This document shows, piece by piece, positions 1-4,649 of a stretch of DNA of 5,181 nt (within the stretch, counting starts at the first letter, position 1; each line of letters opens with the position of its first letter). The notes beneath the pieces are model-generated. The model saw only the letters and a program-made list of their open reading frames with translations, was not told the DNA's origin and made no database searches. Made by a program: the position numbers and the translations under genes. Source of the stretch: an uncultured Chryseolinea sp. Its GTDB lineage: Bacteria > Bacteroidota > Bacteroidia > Cytophagales > Cyclobacteriaceae. Location: the NCBI GenBank assembly GCA_946478915.1, contig CAMLER010000418.1, positions 1-5,181 of the forward strand, in the 5' to 3' direction.

Positions 1-38
1 GTTTTGTCTTGAAAATGTAAAACGTGAAAGACGAAACA

Positions 39-59
39 TCCCCTGCTTCAAGTTGGGGA
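39..59. repeat. Small inverted repeat before the terminator
   Basis: TCCCC at 39-43 pairs with GGGGA at 55-59 around an 11-base loop. It lies eight bases before the terminator stem and may extend the 3' structure of the transcript that ends there. No other role is visible. Confidence 0.35.
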
Positions 60-66
60 CATTCTT

Positions 67-100
67 CCGGTGGTGTTGGTAGCACCATCGGTTTTTTTTT
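67..100 (+). terminator. Rho-independent terminator reading rightward
   Basis: A 9-bp stem (CCGGTGGTG at 67-75 with CACCATCGG at 83-91, one G-T wobble) encloses a 7-base loop and is followed at once by nine T residues at 92-100. The T-run is only on the + strand, so it terminates transcription from the left. It implies a + strand gene ending near or before base 1. One reading frame stops with TAA at 18-20 and could be that end, but too little is visible to identify it. It would not terminate the leftward fecR transcript. Confidence 0.8.
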
Positions 101-166
101 GAGCATGTTATGTTTCCATAATAGTTTGAGGTTTGGTGGTGGGTATCCTATTGGTTGCGAAATTTT

Positions 167-1279
167 TTAGTTAGTTTGATTGCATCCCTTGCCGTACACC
201 ACAATCTGCGAATCCAGCAACTCGTATTCTGCATTGATCGCCTTGCAAATGAGTCGGAGTTTATCGTAGAGTGGCACATCCGTGATTGATGCGTTTAGCT
301 TGCAGTTAGCAAGTGCCTCTGCGTCATACACAATGTCAACACCATAAGCTTCTTCAATCTCTGTGAAGACATTTGAAATTGGCTCGTCATTGAATTCGAA
401 TTGATAACGCGGTTTTGTTCCCAGCACGACCGGATCTTCTATCAAAGATTTCGACAATTGCATTTTTTCACGGTCATAAACAACTTGCTGATTGGGACTC
501 AGGATCACGCCTTCAATGGCATCACCATCAGCAGTTTCTTTCGTTTTATCCTTTGCTTTGAAAACAGAAACCTTTCCTGTTTTTACCCGCACCGTAACGT
601 TCTCGTTCTCGAAACCCCTAACGTTGAAGCTTGTGCCGAGAACACGAGTTACAATTTCATTGGTATGGACAAGAAAGGGTTTTGTAGGATCGCGTTTCAC
701 CTCGAAAAAAGCTTCGCCCGTCAAGTAGACCTCCCGTTGATCTCCAATGAAATCTTTGGGAACTTGTATAAAGCTTTGAGGTTGAAGGATGATCGAGGTT
801 CCATCGTTGAGAACAACCGTACGCGGTGATGAACCGCGATTTTCTTCCTTGATGAAGACAGGTTTCGGCTCCGCTGCAATTGGCAATTCAGTATTGCGAC
901 CCGTGAGAAAATATGTCGTTCCGAACGTTGCTACCACCAGGAATATGGCTGCGGCTGCACTTTTCACCCAGAATAATGTTCGGACCTTGGTTTCTGATTC
1001 TTTGATTACGACAGGCTGGTCGTCCATGTGCAGCGTAGTCCGGATTTTACTCCAGATCTCGGCCTGTTTTTCATCCGCGGGCCGATAATTATATTCAAGA
1101 ACTGCAAAGATCAGTTGACGTGCCTCTTCAACCTCGTCTCGTTTAGATGGATTCTCTTTCAACCATTTTTCCCAAAAAGCTGAGCGTTCCGCGTTTTCAT
1201 TAGGATATTTTACCCACTTTAAGAAGTCGGCGTCGCGCGCAAAATCAGTAGCCGTATAAGTGGTATAATTCTTCTTCAT
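167..1279 (-). CDS. FecR family anti-sigma factor
   Basis: This 370-residue inner-membrane protein should hold and regulate the sigma factor encoded just upstream, in the cell-surface signalling scheme known for FecI/FecR. Residues 1-100 form the cytoplasmic part, with helical, charged sequence as in FecR N-termini. One membrane helix spans about 104-126 (FWVKSAAAAIFLVVATFG). The periplasmic FecR domain follows, with its usual landmarks: LNDGTSI (157-163), LTGEAFFEV (186-194), LGTSFNV (214-220) and a GKVSV turn (235-239). About 292-362 match the DUF4974 C-terminal domain typical of Bacteroidota FecR proteins, thought to meet the signalling domain of a TonB receptor. Length is normal for the family and the gene looks intact. 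The ATG at 1279 is the natural start and lacks a Shine-Dalgarno, as is usual in this phylum. Family assignment is firm; its signal and receptor are unknown. Confidence 0.95.
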   Translation of the reverse strand: MKKNYTTYTATDFARDADFLKWVKYPNENAERSAFWEKWLKENPSKRDEVEEARQLIFAVLEYNYRPADEKQAEIWSKIRTTLHMDDQPVVIKESETKVRTLFWVKSAAAAIFLVVATFGTTYFLTGRNTELPIAAEPKPVFIKEENRGSSPRTVVLNDGTSIILQPQSFIQVPKDFIGDQREVYLTGEAFFEVKRDPTKPFLVHTNEIVTRVLGTSFNVRGFENENVTVRVKTGKVSVFKAKDKTKETADGDAIEGVILSPNQQVVYDREKMQLSKSLIEDPVVLGTKPRYQFEFNDEPISNVFTEIEEAYGVDIVYDAEALANCKLNASITDVPLYDKLRLICKAINAEYELLDSQIVVYGKGCNQTN

Positions 1280-1293
1280 AGGTAATTGAAAAG

Positions 1294-1309
1294 ACCGAGT
1301 TCAATCGGT
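1294..1309. repeat. Hairpin just upstream of the fecR start
   Basis: ACCGA (1294-1298) and TCGGT (1305-1309) form a perfect 5-bp stem with a 6-base loop, 14 bases upstream of the fecR ATG on the - strand. In the mRNA it would sit in the ribosome-standby region and might tune FecR output relative to the sigma factor. That role is inference. Confidence 0.35.
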
Positions 1310-1319
1310 TTCACCACCT

Positions 1320-1340
1320 AAAAGCAACGATTGCGCTTTT
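1320..1340. repeat. Intercistronic inverted repeat between sigma gene and fecR
   Basis: AAAAGC (1320-1325) pairs with GCTTTT (1335-1340), and an alternative inner pairing is GCAA (1324-1327) with TTGC (1331-1334). It is followed on the - strand by no long T-run, so it looks more like a processing or attenuation hairpin than a full terminator. A 12-bp perfect AT palindrome, AAAAATATTTTT, lies beside it at 1355-1366, directly after the sigma stop codon. Confidence 0.35.
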
Positions 1341-1366
1341 TAACTCACTTTTTTAAAAATATTTTT

Positions 1367-1972
1367 TCAGGACAGCAGGCAGAGCAAAAAAACGCTTATA
1401 GAAACGATATGCCTGGCATAATCGCGCAACTGTGTAAGACCGCGTTGAACAAGGTTTCGTGCCGATTGGGTATTGACATTCAGAATGGACGCAATTTCTT
1501 CGTAGCTGAATTCATCGTAAAAATAAAGGACGAGCGCTTCATATTGTCGCGGTGAAAGATCGTTGAGCAGCCTTTTCAGTTTTGCACTTTTCTGGTCCTT
1601 CGACTCACTTTCGATGATGTCATGTTCCTGCGACTGCGTGCTAAGGCGAAGGACTTCATCTATGAAACTGGTATCATCATATAGCCACATTGTCGTCTCT
1701 TTCTGTTTGATAAGTTTCCTTCGCAGGGAACGATAGAGATAGAAGCGAACCGAAGTTGTTGATGACAAGTTTGCGCGGTATCGCCATAGGTCGACGAAGA
1801 GGTCGTGGATGCAATCTTCGACCCTTGTGCGCTCGCTGCAGATTTTCCGACCGTAATTATAGAGCAGCTTGAAATAGGATTCATATAGTTTCGCGAACGC
1901 GTTCTCATCACCGGAAATCATCCCCTCCCAATATTCCAAATCTTCCGACGCGTTAGATTTCTTGTCCTTCAT
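1367..1972 (-). CDS. FecI-like ECF RNA polymerase sigma factor
   Basis: An ECF sigma-70 factor that directs RNA polymerase to its own promoters once released or activated by the FecR partner. From the ATG at 1972 it has 201 residues. Sigma region 2 spans about 23-92, including the core-binding and -10 recognition part (ENAFAKLYESYF, then VEDCIHDLFVDLWRYR). Region 4 spans about 130-185, with the helix-turn-helix FSYEEIASILNVNTQSARN contacting the -35 element. A TTG seven codons upstream (1993) would give 208 residues; the ATG is preferred because it is a standard start and the extra residues add no conserved sequence. The last residues (ISVFLLCLLS) are markedly hydrophobic and follow the helix-turn-helix directly. 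The fecR gene begins 87 bases after the stop, so the two are probably cotranscribed despite the structured gap. Confidence 0.94.
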   Translation of the reverse strand: MKDKKSNASEDLEYWEGMISGDENAFAKLYESYFKLLYNYGRKICSERTRVEDCIHDLFVDLWRYRANLSSTTSVRFYLYRSLRRKLIKQKETTMWLYDDTSFIDEVLRLSTQSQEHDIIESESKDQKSAKLKRLLNDLSPRQYEALVLYFYDEFSYEEIASILNVNTQSARNLVQRGLTQLRDYARHIVSISVFLLCLLS

Positions 1973-2011
1973 TTTTTTCAAGTGGTCGGCCAAGTAAGGG
2001 AAATTGTTGAA

Positions 2012-2044
2012 GAAATGCTATTCGATGTAATAAGGATAGACAAA
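2012..2044 (-). promoter_or_regulatory. Weak candidate promoter for the sigma-fecR unit
   Basis: On the - strand, TTTG (complement of 2041-2044) is followed after 20 bases by TAGCATTTC (complement of 2012-2020). This resembles the Bacteroidota -33 TTTG and -7 TAnnTTTG elements, but the -7 element is one base too long and ends in C. It lies about 40 bases upstream of the chosen ATG at 1972, a sensible distance. It is a pattern match only. Confidence 0.2.
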
Positions 2045-2109
2045 CGTGATATTTTTTGGTGGTGGGGGAAAAGGTGCAAGCCCGTTCCTTCGAATGACCC
2101 ATAACCTTT

Positions 2110-2138
2110 TTGAAAATGATGTCATAAAATCATTTCAA
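2110..2138. repeat. Imperfect inverted repeat, possible operator
   Basis: TTGAAAATGAT (2110-2120) and ATCATTTCAA (2129-2138) are complementary over ten base pairs with one bulged A, around an 8-base spacer. The site lies between two divergent genes, as an operator would, but could equally be an RNA hairpin. No T-run follows, so it is not a terminator. Confidence 0.45.
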
Positions 2139-2186
2139 TCTGGATTTCCGACCTTCTAGTTATATTGGAGTGTGGTGACACGTAAG

Positions 2187-2202
2187 ACCTTTCATAAAAG
2201 GT
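2187..2202. repeat. Perfect 6-bp hairpin
   Basis: ACCTTT (2187-2192) and AAAGGT (2197-2202) pair perfectly around the tetraloop CATA. It is the middle of three inverted repeats in the divergent intergenic region. No T-run follows. Confidence 0.4.
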
Positions 2203-2228
2203 AGGGTTGGGCATTGTAGAAAATGGCA

Positions 2229-2247
2229 GTAAGTCCTCTGAACTTAC
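2229..2247. repeat. Perfect 6-bp inverted repeat
   Basis: GTAAGT (2229-2234) and ACTTAC (2242-2247) pair around a 7-base loop. Its left arm is part of GTAAGTCCT, which nearly repeats GTAAGACCT at 2182-2190, so this hairpin and the preceding one may be related units. Confidence 0.4.
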
Positions 2248-2387
2248 CCGCATAAAATGGTCCATTGAAGAGAGACGTCACTGGTTGTTATTTAAGTAGG
2301 AACAATAAAAAAGGTTACCAGAGCTATATAAAACCATATCTATGCATATTTTACTGGTCAACTTGATCTTCCCGCAAAGTTTTGGCA

Positions 2388-2861
2388 ATGGATCGTACGG
2401 AAGAACCCGATTTATTTATCAGCTTTAAATTAAGCTCATTTCTCCGGTCATTAAGCTATAGAGATTTTCTAACTTCGTTTAGTCTTGTAATTCTCTTTCG
2501 CGCTATTTGTTCTGTCATAGACTTCTATTCATCTGAAGAATTTTTTAAAAACATTACCGCATCAGATAAGACTATCCTGCTGCTGCTACTAATGCCTCTA
2601 AATCACATCATATATAAAGCTGAGCACAACAGATCGAATAATTTCATAGGGCGAGCAATGCACGATCTAATTTTCTTTGGATTGTATTGGTTGATAAATA
2701 TTGTCTACTCTTTTCTGATGGACGCAAGAATTTCCCTTGATCTTGACCTATCAGGTATATTGCCCATTCTATTCGGCATAACTACTTTTCTAATGCTGTT
2801 TGAATTAGGGATCGCCATTTTAAAACGTTTATTAAATTTTTTTAAATGGCAAATTTTCTAA
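2388..2861 (+). CDS. Small integral membrane protein, unknown family
   Basis: A 157-residue protein I do not recognise. It begins with about 25 fairly polar residues (MDRTEEPDLF), followed by probable membrane helices at about 27-47, 62-77, 92-111 and 122-148, so three or four passes. A basic and polar loop (YKAEHNRSNN) follows the second helix and a short basic, aromatic tail ends the protein. There is no catalytic motif. A TTG two codons upstream (2382) could also start it, but the ATG at 2388 is more likely; neither has a Shine-Dalgarno. The end overlaps the next gene by 16 bases in a different frame, which points to one mRNA and coupled translation. The likely inference is that it works with the following exported HExxH protein, perhaps as a membrane partner, substrate or immunity-like protein. 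It is a real gene by length, hydrophobic periodicity and overlap. Confidence 0.8.
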   Translation: MDRTEEPDLFISFKLSSFLRSLSYRDFLTSFSLVILFRAICSVIDFYSSEEFFKNITASDKTILLLLLMPLNHIIYKAEHNRSNNFIGRAMHDLIFFGLYWLINIVYSFLMDARISLDLDLSGILPILFGITTFLMLFELGIAILKRLLNFFKWQIF

Positions 2862-4255
2862 AAGCGAAAGTGGGTATCTCCCTCTTTTCCGTTTCAGTTC
2901 TTATTATAATACCCTTACTGGAATCGAACTTCAATGCGCCAGTAACTATTCAACGCTGGGGCAAACTTGAATGGAATAACTTCAACGGGTTTGTGCCACC
3001 CTTCTCGGGATATGGGGCAGCGATAAGCAGTCAGGTCTATCTCGAATATGATTCGGCCACCTCTAAGTTCGTTGCATATGCTGGTCAAAATAATGTTAGA
3101 TCGTGGGTAAAGGAAAAAACAAAAGCATCAGACTATTTGCTCAACCATGAGCAATATCATTTTAATATAACGGAGCTTCATGCACGTCTCTTAAATGAAT
3201 ACATCGAGGCCAATCCAAATGAAAGCGAAGCATTTTATAATTCGCGACTTTACTCGATCCGATTCGATTTAAGTTCAATGCAGGATCAATACGATGACGA
3301 AACCGATCACAGTGTCCTTGTACACAAACAAAGACATTGGGAATATAAAATAGATTCAATGCTATCATTCCATTCCGTTGATTCCGGTTGGGTGACTGAT
3401 CATTACTCCGGAGCAAAAATTTATTTTCCGGCTATTCCGAAATTTAGCAGTGGCATAGCTGAAAATTCAGCCGCCCATCGGACTTTCACCCTTTATAAGT
3501 ATGGCATGACGCTATCACTTACCTCGTATCAGTATAAGGATGTTGACGTTAATGCTTTAGAAAACAACCTACGTAAATATTATTCCGATTTGTCGAGAGA
3601 TCTTGAAAGTTTTGATATTGATACTTCCCTCTATAGATTCAAAGCAGCTGTAGTTTCAAAGGATTCAATCAAAAACACGATACACAATTTATGGGAGTTT
3701 GATGGTTCATATTTATATAAAGTATCAGCCTCGTATCCTCACACGATGGATTCGTTAGGCTATCATCAAATTGCAAACTCATTTATCTCGTCCTTCGATA
3801 TTCAAAATACTGACGTTTATTGGATGGCAAGGATCGAAGGTTCAGAGCCAATAGGTACTCATGGCACGCTGACCACGACCACTGCAGACGTCGTCAAAAA
3901 CGTCTCAAAGAATTGTATAATGTACGGAGGAGCAAGCCAAAATGGATTTTTTAGAGGACCGATGTTTCGAGCCGATGGCGGCCTACTAATGGCTTATGAT
4001 ATTATGAAACATGGAGATACTTTGCTCCACAAAACTACCCTACTCATCAACGACGACATATACGACTATGAGTCAGAATCAAACGACCATCTATACTTTG
4101 TTCCCGCTGACGCCCTTCCCAAGAAAAGTTATGAAGTACTTTTCGGCTATCAATTGGCTCAGGACTCAACAAGGGATTGTTATATTTTCCATCATCAGAA
4201 ATTAACAATAACGCCTGATTATACGACTTCTACTCCAACTTATACTTCAAAGTGA
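2846..4255 (+). CDS. Exported DUF922-like putative Zn-metalloprotease with extra C-terminal domains
   Basis: A 469-residue protein, probably a secreted or membrane-anchored zinc peptidase. Residues 10-25 (GISLFSVSVLIIIPLL) form a signal peptide or signal anchor. About 36-175 resemble DUF922-type predicted secreted Zn-proteases. The pattern is WGKLEWNNFNG (38-48), SGYGAAISS (54-62), RSWVKEKT (85-92), the HExxH motif HEQYH (101-105) within LLNHEQYHFNITELHARLL, then YDDETDH (149-155) and a Q-x-x-W pair (162-165). His101 and His105 should bind zinc and Glu102 act as base; His155 is a plausible third ligand. About 192-320 look like a second globular domain starting at IYFPAIPKF and ending NSFISSF, with a faint PsbP/Mog1-like pattern. 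About 321-469 match nothing I know. The ATG at 2846 lies inside the end of the preceding gene and no Shine-Dalgarno is visible, so translation is probably coupled. The protease call rests on motifs; substrate is unknown. Confidence 0.82.
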   Translation: MANFLKAKVGISLFSVSVLIIIPLLESNFNAPVTIQRWGKLEWNNFNGFVPPFSGYGAAISSQVYLEYDSATSKFVAYAGQNNVRSWVKEKTKASDYLLNHEQYHFNITELHARLLNEYIEANPNESEAFYNSRLYSIRFDLSSMQDQYDDETDHSVLVHKQRHWEYKIDSMLSFHSVDSGWVTDHYSGAKIYFPAIPKFSSGIAENSAAHRTFTLYKYGMTLSLTSYQYKDVDVNALENNLRKYYSDLSRDLESFDIDTSLYRFKAAVVSKDSIKNTIHNLWEFDGSYLYKVSASYPHTMDSLGYHQIANSFISSFDIQNTDVYWMARIEGSEPIGTHGTLTTTTADVVKNVSKNCIMYGGASQNGFFRGPMFRADGGLLMAYDIMKHGDTLLHKTTLLINDDIYDYESESNDHLYFVPADALPKKSYEVLFGYQLAQDSTRDCYIFHHQKLTITPDYTTSTPTYTSK

Positions 4256-4257
4256 TA

Positions 4258-4275
4258 GTAGTGGTCTACCACTTT
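4258..4275 (+). terminator. Weak hairpin after the protease-like gene
   Basis: AGTGG (4260-4264) and CCACT (4269-4273) form a 5-bp stem with loop TCTA, starting five bases after the stop codon. Only three T residues follow, so it is a poor intrinsic terminator, though its position fits the end of the two-gene unit. Confidence 0.3.
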
Positions 4276-4288
4276 ACGGAGGAAGGAA

Positions 4289-4300
4289 ATGATTAATCAT
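4289..4300. repeat. Perfect 12-bp palindrome
   Basis: ATGATTAATCAT reads the same on both strands with no spacer. It overlaps the start of the 18-codon mini-ORF. Such a site could bind a dimeric regulator or be a target or junction of a past insertion. No function is shown. Confidence 0.5.
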
Positions 4301-4345
4301 GTTTTGAATGGAAAGGTGCCATTATTATTCACTATCCGACAATGA
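4289..4345 (+). CDS. 18-codon mini-ORF behind a strong Shine-Dalgarno
   Basis: An ATG at 4289 sits six bases after GGAGG (4278-4282), a much better ribosome site than any other gene in this window has. The frame encodes MINHVLNGKVPLLFTIRQ and stops at TGA 4343-4345. It may be a small peptide, the cut-off start of a lost gene, or chance. I recognise no homology. Confidence 0.2.
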   Translation: MINHVLNGKVPLLFTIRQ

Positions 4346-4351
4346 ACGTCC

Positions 4352-4462
4352 TTAAATGTCACCCTCCTGAATTCGAGCAATCAGTTTCTCGCGAAGATCA
4401 TCTATAAAATTAGTTCTGCCGCTCTTCCTAATTCTTATTTCCTTAAACGCATCTTTTTCCAT
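4352..4462 (-). pseudogene. 36-codon ORF, possibly a fragment related to the Fic C-terminus
   Basis: From the ATG at 4462 the frame encodes 36 charged residues, beginning MEKDAFKEIR and ending IARIQEGDI before TAA. The frame is open upstream to about 4527 without another good start, which suggests a fragment rather than an intact small gene. Just before and after the ATG, the reading LMEKDAFKE resembles LIECDAFKE near the end of the neighbouring Fic protein (7 of 9 identical), with 21 of 26 bases shared. The remainder does not match Fic. It overlaps the 3' end of the DUF3024 relic's frame region. It may be a remnant of another Fic-like gene or an unrelated peptide. Confidence 0.3.
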
Positions 4463-4466
4463 TAAG

Positions 4467-4625
4467 TCATTCGCAACCGTTCCAAAATTGGCGAATCTCG
4501 TAGATGATGATACTTTGGTCTTCTATCTTATATCCGATATCAAGCTTTGGGCGAATGTGCTCTGGTGGTCGCTTTCTTTCCAGGAAGGCTTCCATTACTT
4601 CGATGATATAGTACCTGCAAAATTG
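4467..4625 (-). pseudogene. Truncated DUF3024 family relic
   Basis: The - strand frame is open from 4625 to a TGA at 4467-4469 and reads IIEVMEAFLERKRPPEHI, then RPKLDIGYKIEDQSIIIYEI, then RQFWNGCE. The RPPEHIR, LDIGYKI, QS and EIRxxW pattern is that of the first half of DUF3024 proteins, which are usually a little over 100 residues and of unknown function. An ATG at 4595 would give only 42 residues. The N-terminal leader is missing (a TAA precedes the frame), the usual EIRP proline is Q, and everything after the first tryptophan is lost. The family call is from memory of its motif and is moderately firm; that it is broken is clear from its length. It lies downstream of fic on the same strand. 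Confidence 0.6.
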
Positions 4626-4649
4626 TTACTGTCATAGTTGTCTCTCTTT

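Larger units (their letters stand above)
1994..2387. other. Divergent intergenic region with several inverted repeats
   Basis: About 390 bases separate the leftward sigma gene from the rightward membrane-protein gene, and no convincing coding sequence is present. The stretch holds three inverted repeats (2110-2138, 2187-2202, 2229-2247). It also holds three copies of CATAAAA (2123, 2193, 2251) and a GTAAG(A/T)CCT pair (2182-2190 and 2229-2237). An AT-rich block with TATATAAAA lies at 2326-2334. It presumably contains both divergent promoters and possibly operators or a structured leader. I recognise no riboswitch or known small RNA here. Confidence 0.6.
4256..4649. other. Decayed intergenic stretch between protease-like gene and fic
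   Basis: This 394-base gap has no intact gene of normal size. It contains, left to right, a weak hairpin, a GGAGG-led 18-codon ORF containing a 12-bp palindrome, a 36-codon - strand ORF, and a half-length DUF3024 relic on the - strand. The mixture of fragments suggests past insertions and deletions next to the Fic gene. Confidence 0.6.

Noticed and set aside
1..39. Possible - strand gene start at ATG 39 (MFRLSRFTFSRQN), which could be a receptor gene after fecR
   Set aside because: Only 13 codons are visible, no signal peptide can be judged, and the + strand terminator favours a convergent neighbour.
401..1088. Open frames on the + strand opposite fecR (401-829, 492-728, 789-1088)
   Set aside because: They are antisense to a well-supported FecR gene, show no family motifs and are shadows of its codons.
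1331..1911. Open frames at 1331-1555 (+) and 1660-1911 (-) overlapping the sigma gene
   Set aside because: They overlap the conserved sigma regions in other frames and encode nothing recognisable.
2094..2159. 21-codon ORF (MTHNLFENDVIKSFQSGFPT...) in the divergent region
   Set aside because: It overlaps the 2110-2138 inverted repeat, has no ribosome site and no recognisable similarity; likely chance.
2207..2299. 30-codon frame ending in ELTRIKWSIEERRHWLLFK from a TTG
   Set aside because: Only a TTG start and no ribosome site. The ending looks protein-like but matches nothing I know, so I do not call a gene or relic.
3162..4205. Open frames at 3162-3416 (-) and 4011-4205 (+) within the protease-like gene
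   Set aside because: Both lie wholly inside the 469-residue gene in other frames, without motifs or their own start signals.
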